Shown here in pieces: positions 43,740-52,074 of a stretch of DNA of 64,000 bases. A program made the position numbers and the translations under genes. How positions within the stretch are numbered: position 1 is the stretch's first letter; the number at the start of each line of letters is the position of its first letter. The stretch is from Pseudomonadota bacterium (GTDB lineage: Bacteria > Pseudomonadota > Alphaproteobacteria > Micropepsales > Micropepsaceae): contig JAJZDZ010000002.1 in the NCBI GenBank assembly GCA_021851325.1, positions 62,001 through 126,000 of the forward strand, read 5' to 3'. The notes beneath the pieces were generated by a model. The model made no database searches. It was not told where the DNA came from and worked only from the letters and a program-made list of their open reading frames with translations.

Positions 43740-44201
43740 TCAGTGCCGCTCGTAAATCACCCCGCCGTTTTTTCCACCCTGGGTCACGGCGAAGAGTGAA
43801 AGGCACTTGGCATTTTTGAGGTCTGGACAGACGAAATCACCGATCACGCCATAGAGCGCGGCGGGCGTGCGGGCGATGCACAGATAGCGCCCGGGCTTGG
43901 AGGTGCGACGGGGACGCTTTTCGACCAGAGTCGCATAGGACGGTAGTACTCCGAGAGTTTTGGCCTGCTTGACCGCCTCCGGGCAAAAGTCATGCGCGGC
44001 AGCGTGCATCTGCTGTGCGACCTTCTTCTCGGCGGCAATCTTGCGCGCTACCTGCGCGCGCAGAAGCAAAATCTCACGCCGCGCAGCCACCCCCAGATAG
44101 GTCCCGACGCCCAGCGCCAGGGTAAAACCGATGAGCAGCACCAAACGCGTCACCAGCCATTCCCGCTTCAGCGCGGGCAAAACATCATGGGGTTCACTCA
44201 T
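43740..44201 (-). CDS. membrane-anchored hypothetical protein
   Basis: 153 residues starting MSEPHDVLPALKREW at ATG 44201 (longer frames upstream lack support). One transmembrane helix (LVLLIGFTLALGVGTYLGVA) is followed by a coiled coil (REILLLRAQVARKIAAEKKV) and a Cys-containing C-terminal domain (PGRYLCIARTPAALYGVIGD) that would face the periplasm. Three later Cys could form disulfides. No family recognised. Confidence 0.65.
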   Translation of the reverse strand: MSEPHDVLPALKREWLVTRLVLLIGFTLALGVGTYLGVAARREILLLRAQVARKIAAEKKVAQQMHAAAHDFCPEAVKQAKTLGVLPSYATLVEKRPRRTSKPGRYLCIARTPAALYGVIGDFVCPDLKNAKCLSLFAVTQGGKNGGVIYERH

Positions 44202-44297
44202 CGGCAGACCTTTAACACCACCCAGCAAATCGCTCGTGGCGGTGCAACATAGCAGGCGCGCGGCCTGGCGCGAATTGGCTAGGTGAAAGCTACACAC

Positions 44298-44333
44298 AAA
44301 AAGACGGCCGCGACCTTAGGGCGGCGCGGCCGT
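44298..44333 (-). terminator. intrinsic terminator of the AprI/Inh-like gene
   Basis: ACGGCCGCG / CGCGGCCGT, 9-bp stem with a 12-nt loop; on the minus strand it is followed by CTTTTTG. Located about 25 bp after the stop of the inhibitor-like gene. Confidence 0.7.
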
Positions 44334-44358
44334 TAAGGGGGGAGCTCGCGAGGAGTTC

Positions 44359-44733
44359 TTAGGATGCTTTACCCGTGCCCATGCTGCGGGTCAGAGTAAT
44401 CTTGCGGCCACCGTCAACCAGGGTGCCGCGATAGCCGTGTTTTGACTGCTCAAGCACGGCCACAAGTGAGTCGGCATTGCCGGACAGCTCGAGGCTGCGC
44501 CCAATGCGGTGCCAATGGCTGACAGCAAGCAGGCCACCAGGGCAGTCGGCGCCGGAGGTGATGTGACCGCGTCCGCCATCTGCATCCGAACTCAGCGTCA
44601 CGGTGCAGGGCTTGGTGCCGCTCACGTGAAAGGCCCAGGCTCCGGCCAGGCTCTGGCCAGCCAGCGCCGAACCCGTACCAAGGCCAAGGCTGAGCAAGAC
44701 CCCCGCTACCATCAGATGCAATGTTTTGGTCAT
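44359..44733 (-). CDS. AprI/Inh family protease inhibitor-like secreted protein
   Basis: 124 residues with signal peptide (MTKTLHLMVAGVLLSLGLG, cleavage after ALA). The mature domain LAGAWAFHVSGTKPCTVTLS, ADCPGGLLAVSHWHRIGRSL, then GNADSLVAVLEQ matches the Inh beta-barrel with its two-Cys disulfide, a family that inhibits secreted metalloproteases. No serralysin-like protease is in the window, so the partner is unknown. Start at 44733; AGAAG precedes it. Confidence 0.82.
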   Translation of the reverse strand: MTKTLHLMVAGVLLSLGLGTGSALAGQSLAGAWAFHVSGTKPCTVTLSSDADGGRGHITSGADCPGGLLAVSHWHRIGRSLELSGNADSLVAVLEQSKHGYRGTLVDGGRKITLTRSMGTGKAS

Positions 44734-44933
44734 ATAAATATCTTCTTTAGTATTCACTGTTCAGACTTATACGTGTTCCACTAGCGTCTGAGTATTGCAA
44801 ATTTGGCATGGCCCGGATGACCTCGAAGCAGAGCCGGCCCAAGCGCCGCCCCCCATGGGACGTCCACGCCCTTGCGCGTCGGCACAGGACGGGCAGACGG
44901 CTAAACCGCCCCCCCGGCTCGGAAAAGCCTGCC

Positions 44934-45716
44934 TCAGCCGTGCGGCGGTGCGTGCATGTAGCTGGCGACAAGCGAACCCGCCACCAGGCGCCAACCATCT
45001 ACGAGGACGAAAAAGATGAGCTTGAAGGGCAGTGAAATGACTACCGGTGGTAGCATCATCATGCCCATGCTCATCAAAATTGACGCCACCGCCATATCGA
45101 TAATAAGGAACGGAACGAAGAGCAGAAAGCCGATCTCGAACGCACGCTTCAGCTCCGAGAGCATGAACGCAGGGGCAAGTTCGGCAAAGCCGACATCACT
45201 TGGCGCCTGCGGCCGCTTGGCGGTGCTCATGTCAATGAACATCTGCAGGTCGGACTTCCGCACATGGGCTAGCATGAACTGCTTGACCGGGCCACCCGCC
45301 CTATCCAGGGCCTGCTCGGTCGTAATCTTTCCCGCCACGAGCGGAGCCACCCCTGCATTATAGGCCGCGGTAAGTGTCGGGTTCATCACAAAGAACGTAA
45401 GAAAGAGCGAAAGACTGATAATCACCGAGTTCGGTGGTGTCGTCTGTAACCCAAGCGCCTGCCTCAGTAGCGATAGCACTACCACGATGCGAACAAAGCT
45501 CGTCATCATGATAAGTATGGCCGGCGCGATCGATAGGATGGTTATCAGCGCGATGATCTGCATCATCCGGTCGGTGAACAGACCATTTCCCGAAAGCGAG
45601 ATGTTCAGACCACTGCCAGCGGCCGAAGCATTGCCTGTAGTTGCGGCCAATACCGGATGAGCAAAGCTCACCAATAGTACGAGCATGATGATGCCGAGCG
45701 GGAGAAGACGCTTCAT
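44934..45716 (-). CDS. fliP: flagellar export apparatus protein FliP
   Basis: Core export-gate protein of the flagellar type III system. 260 residues with cleavable signal (MKRLLPLGIIMLVLLVSFAH), then MIQ-like DRMMQIIALITILSIAPAIL, SFVRIVVVLSLLRQALGLQT, PPNSVIISLSLFLTFFVMNP and RAFEIGFLLFVPFLIIDMAV, ending in VLVDGWRLVAGSLV. The ATG overlaps the fliO stop by 4 nt. Runs divergently from the flgB cluster. Confidence 0.97.
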   Translation of the reverse strand: MKRLLPLGIIMLVLLVSFAHPVLAATTGNASAAGSGLNISLSGNGLFTDRMMQIIALITILSIAPAILIMMTSFVRIVVVLSLLRQALGLQTTPPNSVIISLSLFLTFFVMNPTLTAAYNAGVAPLVAGKITTEQALDRAGGPVKQFMLAHVRKSDLQMFIDMSTAKRPQAPSDVGFAELAPAFMLSELKRAFEIGFLLFVPFLIIDMAVASILMSMGMMMLPPVVISLPFKLIFFVLVDGWRLVAGSLVASYMHAPPHG

Positions 45717-45997
45717 GCTGTCAATCCGGGAGTGGGGACGACCCGACTTCCACTCTCTATCGCTGTCGTTCCATTTGGACCGATGACAATGAGGTACTCG
45801 GTGTCGTCGCGACGCAACAGTACGGCCCGGTGCCGGCCGTCGATCATCAGTGTTTCCGTGATCACTAGCCGCCGGCTTCCCTGCGGCGCTACCACGCCAG
45901 GCAGGCCATATTTGCGCGCAACCACAAAGGCGGTGCCGAGCAATCCCAGCACCACTGCGAGCGCTCCCAGGTAGCGCATGAGGTCGACCACATCCAT
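45713..45997 (-). CDS. fliO: flagellar biosynthesis protein FliO
   Basis: About 94 residues if started at ATG 45997: a single transmembrane helix (MRYLGALAVVLGLLGTAFVV) and a cytoplasmic beta-rich FliO domain (SRRLVITETLMIDGRHRAVL then DTEYLIVIGP). FliO helps assemble the FliP ring. A longer frame to 46090 exists but would run into the CtrA boxes; the shorter start is favoured. Coupled to fliP by ATGA overlap. Confidence 0.88.
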   Translation of the reverse strand: MDVVDLMRYLGALAVVLGLLGTAFVVARKYGLPGVVAPQGSRRLVITETLMIDGRHRAVLLRRDDTEYLIVIGPNGTTAIESGSRVVPTPGLTA

Positions 45998-46041
45998 GGC
46001 TGATCCGCTCTTCGACGGCGCCGAGACTTGCGCCCTTAAGC

Positions 46042-46056
46042 TTAATCGACCGTTAA
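46042..46056. promoter_or_regulatory. CtrA-type box 1 in the flagellar divergent promoter
   Basis: TTAA-TCGACCG-TTAA, exact spacing of CtrA half-sites, with an additional TTAA directly upstream at 46036-46039. Lies 45 bp before the fliO start. Confidence 0.65.
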
Positions 46057-46095
46057 GAAGGGGAATTTCCTGCCCGGCAAAAAGGTTCATTGGCG

Positions 46096-46110
46096 TTAAG
46101 CGGCGATTAA
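46096..46110. promoter_or_regulatory. CtrA-type box 2 in the flagellar divergent promoter
   Basis: TTAA-GCGGCGA-TTAA, exact CtrA half-site spacing, 60 bp before the flgB GTG. Together with box 1, 54 bp away, it gives each divergent operon its own site. No sigma-54 motif was seen here. Confidence 0.65.
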
Positions 46111-46169
46111 TGCACCGCAGGCATGCTTCTGCCGATTAGGGCTAATAATCCGTGAAGGGAGGGCTTCCC

Positions 46170-46580
46170 GTGAACTTCACCAGCACCCCGTTACTTAAGA
46201 TGCTGAATGAGCGCATGGCTTGGCTGAATGCGCGCCAGGCGGTATTGAGCGAAAATGTCGCCAATGCCGACACGCCCGGCTATATGGCCAAAGACCTCAA
46301 GCCACAGAGCTTTGCGTCCTATCTGACCAATGGCGTGGCAAATCTGCCAGCGCCCGCCCTTGAACGCACAAGTCCACGTCAGCTTTCCGGCGTCATTCAG
46401 TCCGGGCAGCAGTTTGCCCAGATGCAAGCGCCCGATGGCCAGGCCAATCCCACCGGAAATACCGTCAACATCGACCAGGAAATGATGAAGGTCTCCAAAA
46501 CCCAGGAAGACTATCAGGCAGCTTCCGATCTTTATGCCAAGAGCATCGTCATGATGCGTACCGCTATCGGCCAGCCATAA
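46170..46580 (+). CDS. flgB: flagellar basal-body rod protein FlgB
   Basis: Proximal rod subunit. 136 residues: MLNERMAWLNARQAVLSENV then ANADTPGYMAKDLKP, the rod-protein N-terminal motif, and a C-terminal helix QEMMKVSKTQEDYQAASDLY. I chose the GTG at 46170, which follows AAGGGAGGG, over the GTG 18 nt upstream. First gene of flgB-flgC-fliE-fliQ-fliR-flhB. Confidence 0.95.
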   Translation: MNFTSTPLLKMLNERMAWLNARQAVLSENVANADTPGYMAKDLKPQSFASYLTNGVANLPAPALERTSPRQLSGVIQSGQQFAQMQAPDGQANPTGNTVNIDQEMMKVSKTQEDYQAASDLYAKSIVMMRTAIGQP

Positions 46581-46601
46581 TTCCAAAGGAGAAGCAGCAC
46601 C

Positions 46602-47012
46602 ATGGATCTTACAACATCAATGGCTATCGCGGCATCTGGCCTTACCGCCCAGAGCGCGCGCATGCGGGTTATCGCGGAAAACCTTGCCAACGCCGATTCG
46701 ACGGCGACGACTCCGGGCGGAACGCCCTATCGTCGGCAGGTGCCCACAATCAGCAGCCAGTTCAACCAGCAGCTGGACGCCACGGTGGTGAAAGCCGGGG
46801 CGCCTATTCCGGATCAAAGTCCCTTTCGTACCAAATACGACCCCGGCAATCCCGCCGCCAATGCCCAAGGATACGTCAAGCTTCCCAACGTCAATCCGCT
46901 CATCGAAATAATGGATATGCGTGAAGCACAGCGTTCTTACCAGGCAGACCTGACAGTGATGGATGCTTCCAAAACCATGCTGTCGCAAACCATCAATCTA
47001 CTGACGAAATAA
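46602..47012 (+). CDS. flgC: flagellar basal-body rod protein FlgC
   Basis: Proximal rod protein. 136 residues: SMAIAASGLTAQSARMRVIA, ENLANADSTATTPGGTPYRR, and the C-terminal helix MREAQRSYQADLTVMDASKT. Strong AAAGGAG upstream. It packs with FlgB and FliE in the rod between MS ring and distal rod. Confidence 0.96.
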   Translation: MDLTTSMAIAASGLTAQSARMRVIAENLANADSTATTPGGTPYRRQVPTISSQFNQQLDATVVKAGAPIPDQSPFRTKYDPGNPAANAQGYVKLPNVNPLIEIMDMREAQRSYQADLTVMDASKTMLSQTINLLTK

Positions 47013-47035
47013 TCAAATTCGTTCGGAGCTTTGCC

Positions 47036-47371
47036 ATGGCTATCGCACCTGCCGCTGCTACCTCCGCCTATCAGGCCATCGCCAAGATCGGTGCAGGTGG
47101 TACATCTACCGCGGGCACCGCAACGGCGGCCGCCAACTCAACGTCTGGACCACCAACAACATTTTCCCAGTTCCTTGACGGAGCGGTCAAAGACGCCATC
47201 CATACTATCAGACATGGTGAGACCATGACCTCCAAGGCCGTTGAAGGTAAGGCTAGCATGGTCAACGTCGTGAGTGCCGTCAACAACGCCGAACTTACGC
47301 TCGATACAGTTCTTGCTGTCCGCGACAAAGTGATCGCGGCGTATCAGAGCATCATGCAGATGCCGATCTGA
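47036..47371 (+). CDS. fliE: flagellar hook-basal body complex protein FliE
   Basis: Adapter joining the MS ring and the rod. 111 residues with an Ala/Thr-rich N-terminus and the conserved C-terminal part: FSQFLDGAVKDAIHTIRHGE, VNVVSAVNNAELTLDTVLAV, RDKVIAAYQSIMQMPI. Sits between rod and export genes in the usual order. Confidence 0.95.
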   Translation: MAIAPAAATSAYQAIAKIGAGGTSTAGTATAAANSTSGPPTTFSQFLDGAVKDAIHTIRHGETMTSKAVEGKASMVNVVSAVNNAELTLDTVLAVRDKVIAAYQSIMQMPI

Positions 47372-47381
47372 AAGAACATAA

Positions 47382-47645
47382 ATGACACCCGCCGATACTC
47401 TCGACTTTGCCAGACAGGCCATGTACGTGCTGCTTGAGGTTTCCGCGCCAGCGATGCTGACGGCATTGGTCGTAGGGCTGGTAATTGGCCTGTTGCAGGC
47501 GCTGACGCAGATCCAGGAAGCGACGCTGGTCTTCGTACCCAAAATCCTCGCAATATTTCTGGTTCTGCTCATCTCCCTGCCGTTTGCAGGTCAGGCTATG
47601 CAGGGCCTGATGAACGATATCGCTGCGCGAATTTCCCAGTTCTGA
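47382..47645 (+). CDS. fliQ: flagellar export apparatus protein FliQ
   Basis: 87-residue protein with two transmembrane helices (MYVLLEVSAPAMLTALVVGL then KILAIFLVLLISLPFAGQAM) and the conserved LLQALTQIQEATLVFVPK loop. Component of the FliPQR export gate. Starts 10 nt after fliE. Confidence 0.96.
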   Translation: MTPADTLDFARQAMYVLLEVSAPAMLTALVVGLVIGLLQALTQIQEATLVFVPKILAIFLVLLISLPFAGQAMQGLMNDIAARISQF

Positions 47646-47656
47646 GAGGAGTTCGC

Positions 47657-48424
47657 GTGGTCATTCATCTTGCCAACCTTTCCGGCATCATCCTTGTCTA
47701 CCTGCTTGGCTTCAGTCGCATTGGTGCGATGGTCATGCTTCTGCCAGCGATCGGTGATGCCGTCGTACCCCCCATGGTACGCCTGGTACTAGCGCTGGCA
47801 ATCACTTTCGCCATGGCACCAATTTTAAGCCACTACTATCCGGTCGCGCCGCCGGCGAGCGTGATGTCACTGGCATTCATGATCGCCAAGGAAGTCATCG
47901 TCGGGCTACTGATTGGCGTGATGGCTACCATCATCATGAGTACACTACAGGTTGCAGGCTCGATCATTGCCATGCAAATCGGCCTGTCATATTCACAGAG
48001 CTTCGACCCCGCATTTGGCGGACAGGACACCTCGATCAGCAATTTTATGACATTGCTCGGAACAGTCCTTATATTTGCAACCAATCTCCATCACCTTGCC
48101 ATCAGTGCGATCATCGGCAGCTATCATATCATGCCTCCGGCAGCCAATCTTCCGGCAGCAGACATGGCAAGACTTTCCGTACGCCTTGTCAGCGCAAGCT
48201 TCGGGTTGGGCCTGCAGCTTGCAGCGCCGTTCGTGGTCTTCGGCTTCGCCGTGAATGTCGGTTTCGGGTTTCTAGCCAAGATGATGCCTCAGCTGCAGGT
48301 CTTTTTCATCGCCATGCCTCTCAATCTGCTGGCCGGATTTTTTCTGATGATTCTTCTCATCGGTACGATGATGACTGCGTTTCTGAATTTTTTCGGTGCG
48401 CAGATGACCCATTTCATGGGGTAG
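47657..48424 (+). CDS. fliR: flagellar export apparatus protein FliR
   Basis: 255-residue polytopic protein of the export gate: FSRIGAMVMLLPAIGDAVVP, IAKEVIVGLLIGVMATIIMS, MQIGLSYSQSFDPAFGGQDT and MMPQLQVFFIAMPLNLLAGF. A GTG start is used, preceded by GAGAGGAG. Three nt separate it from flhB. Confidence 0.96.
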   Translation: MVIHLANLSGIILVYLLGFSRIGAMVMLLPAIGDAVVPPMVRLVLALAITFAMAPILSHYYPVAPPASVMSLAFMIAKEVIVGLLIGVMATIIMSTLQVAGSIIAMQIGLSYSQSFDPAFGGQDTSISNFMTLLGTVLIFATNLHHLAISAIIGSYHIMPPAANLPAADMARLSVRLVSASFGLGLQLAAPFVVFGFAVNVGFGFLAKMMPQLQVFFIAMPLNLLAGFFLMILLIGTMMTAFLNFFGAQMTHFMG

Positions 48425-48427
48425 AAC

Positions 48428-49504
48428 ATGGCCGACGAAGCCGATGATGCCGAACGGACGGAAGAGCCAACACCACGAAGGCTGGACGAGGCAGCCAAGC
48501 ATGGTGACGTCGTCAAGAGCCAGGAGGTTACTACTCTCATCGTCCTTGCGGCAGGCACTCTGGCGGTTACCCTGTTTGGCCCTGCGGCCGGGACTCATTT
48601 CGTCGAAGGGCTCCGAGTATTTCTGGCCCGACCGGATCAGATAGCTGTAGATCCGCAGAGTATCATGGCTGTTGCGCGTCACATTGGCTGGATGCTTCTC
48701 ATCCTGCTCGGTGCCCCGCTCGGCCTTTTGCTTGGTGCCAGTATCGGTGCACACGTCGTACAGGCCCGTCCGGTATTTACCGCGGAAAAGCTCAAGCCAG
48801 ATCTTTCAAAGCTCTCTCTTACAAGCGGCTTTCAGCGCCTCCTGGGTATCGATGGCTGGGTGTCACTGCTCAAAGGCCTCGTCAAAATGACGCTGGTCGC
48901 CGGGGCGCTATGGGCAGTACTTTGGCCAGATCGCACGGAAGTCCTTGCGGTCTTGCAGCAGTCGCCCCGCGATCTCGTTGGTAACATGATGAGGATCGCT
49001 GTGCACATTGCGCTTGCCACGCTTTCGGTCATGACACTGGTGGCAATTCTGGATTATCTCAATCAACGAATGCAATTCCTGAAGCGCAACCGCATGAGCC
49101 GGCATGAAATCAAGGAGGAGATACGCCAGTCGGATGGCGACCCACTTATCAAAGCGAAGATACGTCAGATAAGGATGGAGCGCTCGCGTCAGCGTATGAT
49201 GGCGCGTGTACCGCAGGCGACGGTCGTCGTGATGAATCCAACACACTATGCTGTGGCCCTGCAGTACGAGGCAGGAAAGATGGCGGCTCCCATTTGTGTG
49301 GCCAAGGGCGTTGACGCAGTTGCTCTGCGTATCCGCGACAAGGCTAAGGAACACAATGTCCCCGTGGTGGAAAATCCACCTTTGGCGCGCGCCCTTTATG
49401 CCGCCGTGGAGATAGATGAGAGCATTCCGCCAGAGCATTACAAAGCGGTGGCGCAGGTCATCGGCTATGTGCTGAAGCTCTCAGGTAGGATGACTTCTCA
49501 CTAG
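48428..49504 (+). CDS. flhB: flagellar export switch protein FlhB
   Basis: 358 residues: ADEADDAERTEEPTPRRLDE at the N-terminus, four transmembrane helices, cytoplasmic linker (MSRHEIKEEIRQSDGDPLIK) and the self-cleavage site NPTH at about residue 270 in VVVMNPTHYAVALQYEAG. FlhB cleavage switches export from rod/hook to filament substrates. The TAG stop overlaps the stop of the convergent alcohol dehydrogenase gene within CTAG (49501-49504). Confidence 0.97.
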   Translation: MADEADDAERTEEPTPRRLDEAAKHGDVVKSQEVTTLIVLAAGTLAVTLFGPAAGTHFVEGLRVFLARPDQIAVDPQSIMAVARHIGWMLLILLGAPLGLLLGASIGAHVVQARPVFTAEKLKPDLSKLSLTSGFQRLLGIDGWVSLLKGLVKMTLVAGALWAVLWPDRTEVLAVLQQSPRDLVGNMMRIAVHIALATLSVMTLVAILDYLNQRMQFLKRNRMSRHEIKEEIRQSDGDPLIKAKIRQIRMERSRQRMMARVPQATVVVMNPTHYAVALQYEAGKMAAPICVAKGVDAVALRIRDKAKEHNVPVVENPPLARALYAAVEIDESIPPEHYKAVAQVIGYVLKLSGRMTSH

Positions 49505-50535
49505 CTCACCACCATTACCTTGCATTGGCTACTCGGTTTACGCAGCGCTTCGAACGCTACGGGTAAACTGTCAAGGTCTATCGTGTCAGTAATCATGCTT
49601 TCGCCATCAATTCGACCCGATCCCAGCATCGCGATGACGTAATCGAAGTCGGCCGGACGGTAGCCAAGTACAAATTGCAGATTGAGCTCCTTGGCGATCC
49701 CGGCAAGCGGGAAAATGGTGTCGGGCTGCTGACAGACCCCGGCGACCACAATGCGTCCCCCCCGCGGTGCCTCTGCCATGGTCTGCGCGATCATTCCTGG
49801 TGCGCCGACGCACTCGAAGATAACGTCGGCACTACGTCCGGCCAGTCGCTCTACCTGCCCGGCGAGCGGTTCATCCGGGTTGATGGCGTCGCTCGCACCA
49901 AAGCGTGCCGCCATTTGACGCCTGACCGCCGATCTTTCGCTGACAAGAACATGACGCATACCCAGGAACCGTGCCCACAAGATTACCGCGAGCCCCACTG
50001 GTCCGGCACCGACAACTAAGACCACAGCGTTGCGATCGAGCTTCGCCATATCGACGGCGTGCAATCCTACGGCGAGCGGTTCAACCAGCGCGCCAGCGCG
50101 ATAGCTCATGCCTGCTGGAATCCTGAACGCGGCATTGGCAGATATGCGAACATAGTCGGCGTAGGCGCCATGCCTCTGACCCAGCCCGATTCCGGCGCCA
50201 TGTGCACAGGCACCTGAGCCAAGACCAAGGGTGAGATTGGGACACGGTATACGCTCTCCACAGCACAGATAGGGAAATCCCACGACTGCCGTTCCGGTGC
50301 GCCAGTCGGTGCGCACAGCGCTCCCCACCTCCACCACTTCACCCGCGAATTCATGTCCCATGATCGAGCCAGAAGGCAGACCAAGGACCGACCCAGGCTC
50401 GGTCATATGCAGATCTGAACCGCAGATACCGCAAGCCCGAACCTTCAGTATCAAATCATGTGGCGATGGGCGGGGTTCGGCGATCTCTTCAATGACCAGG
50501 GGCTGTCCTGCCTGATGAAAAACTGCGGCGCGCAT
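49501..50535 (-). CDS. zinc-dependent alcohol dehydrogenase family protein
   Basis: 344-residue MDR protein. Catalytic-zinc segment ACGICGSDLHMTEPG and GHEFAGEVVEVG, a Cys-rich but imperfect structural-zinc region (FPYLCCGERIPCPNLTLG), then the Rossmann motif VLVVGAGPVGLAVILWARFL and substrate-domain GRIVVAGVCQQPDTIFP. Start ATG 50535 follows GGAGGGACC; the open frame runs 60 codons further without support. Divergent from the amidase gene; the pair and the monooxygenase look like a small catabolic unit. Confidence 0.92.
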   Translation of the reverse strand: MRAAVFHQAGQPLVIEEIAEPRPSPHDLILKVRACGICGSDLHMTEPGSVLGLPSGSIMGHEFAGEVVEVGSAVRTDWRTGTAVVGFPYLCCGERIPCPNLTLGLGSGACAHGAGIGLGQRHGAYADYVRISANAAFRIPAGMSYRAGALVEPLAVGLHAVDMAKLDRNAVVLVVGAGPVGLAVILWARFLGMRHVLVSERSAVRRQMAARFGASDAINPDEPLAGQVERLAGRSADVIFECVGAPGMIAQTMAEAPRGGRIVVAGVCQQPDTIFPLAGIAKELNLQFVLGYRPADFDYVIAMLGSGRIDGESMITDTIDLDSLPVAFEALRKPSSQCKVMVVS

Positions 50536-50604
50536 GGGTCCCTCCACTTTGCTCGGCATGACCAGCTTATGCCATTCTGCTGAGGTGGGAAGTCGGAGTT
50601 GGCC

Positions 50605-52035
50605 ATGATTATGCGTTACGCTACGGCAATACAGATGCTGGACGACCTCGCCCATCGGCGCATATCGGCGCTTGAGCTCCTCGACCTGCATGTAGCCAGG
50701 CAACGTGCCCATCACGGCAAGTTGAATGCCGTCATCATGGAAGATCTCGACGCCGCCCGGCAGGCCGCAGGCGCTCTCGACGATGCCCGCGTTCGCGGTG
50801 CGGAACTTGGCCCTCTCGCAGGGCTACCCATGACCATTAAGGATGGCTTCGACGTCAACGGTATGCCTGCGACTGCAGGCAGCCCGGACTTTGCCAATCG
50901 CCCACGATCCTGTGCTGACGCCGAACTGGTGGCTCGTCTGCGCAAGGCAGGCGCTGTGATCTGGGGAAAGACCAACGTGCCGCTCATGCTTGGCGATTTC
51001 CAGAGCTACAATACGCTCTTTGGTACAACCAATAATCCGTTCGACTTCTCCCGGACCTCTGGAGGATCCTCCGGAGGCGCAGCCGCCGCCCTCGCTGCGG
51101 ATATCACGCCACTGGAACTTGGTTCGGACATTGGCGGCTCCCTGCGCCACCCAGCAAATTTCTGTGGTGTTTGCGCGCTCAAACCAAGCTGGAGATCATT
51201 GCCTTTGAAGGGACACATTCCTCCCGCACCCGGCACAAATCAGGAGGTTGATCTGAATGTGGCCGGTCCCATGGCTCGTAATGTCAAAGATCTCAAGTTG
51301 ATGTGGGATGTATTGAGGGAGCGGCCCTTCACCGAGCCCCGAGCGGCTACGCAGGGACGGATTGCAGTATGGAGTGCGCAACCGGGCTGGCCACTTGCGC
51401 AGTGCGTAAAGGAGGCCGTCGAACAGACGGCCCAACGCCTTTCTGCGGTGGGCTTTGCTGTCGACAACGTCTTTCCCGACTTCAATGCTGAGGCGCTACT
51501 CGAGACCTATCTGGACCTTCTCATTGCCACTATCGCTGCGAGCTTTCCTGCGCATTTGCGTGAGGCAATGGCCGCGCGGCGCCAGGACGACATCCGTCTA
51601 GTCACTGAAGGCCGTGATGAAACCGGTGAAGCGCGTTACCGTCTACGGGCTAGCGCGCCACAGGACCTGATCGCAGCTGCAAGGCACAAGCGTGACAGCT
51701 ACAAACGCAGTCTGAACGGCTTTTTCCGTCAGGGCTATGACGCGATTCTTGCTCCGATCACGCCGGTCCCCGCATTTTTCCATGACCATTCCATGCCCCT
51801 GAACGCCCGCCGCTTTCCAGTCGATGGCATTGAGGCCCCCTACATGTCAGCGCTCAACTGGATCGCAGTCCCTACGGCACTTCATGCTCCGGCTCTGGTT
51901 GTTCCAGCCGCTCGGCATGCAGGCCTGCCAATCGGTGTTCAGCTGATTGGGCCTGAGCACGGCGAAGCCAGATTATTTGAGGTTGCCCTAGCGGCAGAGC
52001 AGGCCATTGGCCCCTTCCCGCCGCCCCTGCTCTGA
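50605..52035 (+). CDS. amidase signature family protein
   Basis: 476-residue amidase. Ser-Ser-Lys triad: Lys in [13 protein letters not shown], cis-Ser in [13 protein letters not shown] and nucleophile Ser in [16 protein letters not shown]. It hydrolyses an amide or carbamate; the substrate is not predictable. ATG 50605 follows CGGAG; a TTG 6 nt upstream and an ATG 6 nt downstream are alternatives. Followed 39 nt later by a luciferase-like monooxygenase, probably co-transcribed. Confidence 0.93.
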   Translation: MIMRYATAIQMLDDLAHRRISALELLDLHVARQRAHHGKLNAVIMEDLDAARQAAGALDDARVRGAELGPLAGLPMTIKDGFDVNGMPATAGSPDFANRPRSCADAELVARLRKAGAVIWGKTNVPLMLGDFQSYNTLFGTTNNPFDFSRTSGGSSGGAAAALAADITPLELGSDIGGSLRHPANFCGVCALKPSWRSLPLKGHIPPAPGTNQEVDLNVAGPMARNVKDLKLMWDVLRERPFTEPRAATQGRIAVWSAQPGWPLAQCVKEAVEQTAQRLSAVGFAVDNVFPDFNAEALLETYLDLLIATIAASFPAHLREAMAARRQDDIRLVTEGRDETGEARYRLRASAPQDLIAAARHKRDSYKRSLNGFFRQGYDAILAPITPVPAFFHDHSMPLNARRFPVDGIEAPYMSALNWIAVPTALHAPALVVPAARHAGLPIGVQLIGPEHGEARLFEVALAAEQAIGPFPPPLL

Positions 52036-52074
52036 GCCACACTGACAGGACGAAATACCACAGAAGGTACAATC

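Noticed and set aside
44808-45035. 75-codon plus-strand frame overlapping the 3' end of fliP
   Set aside because: Arg-rich, no Shine-Dalgarno, overlaps fliP antisense.
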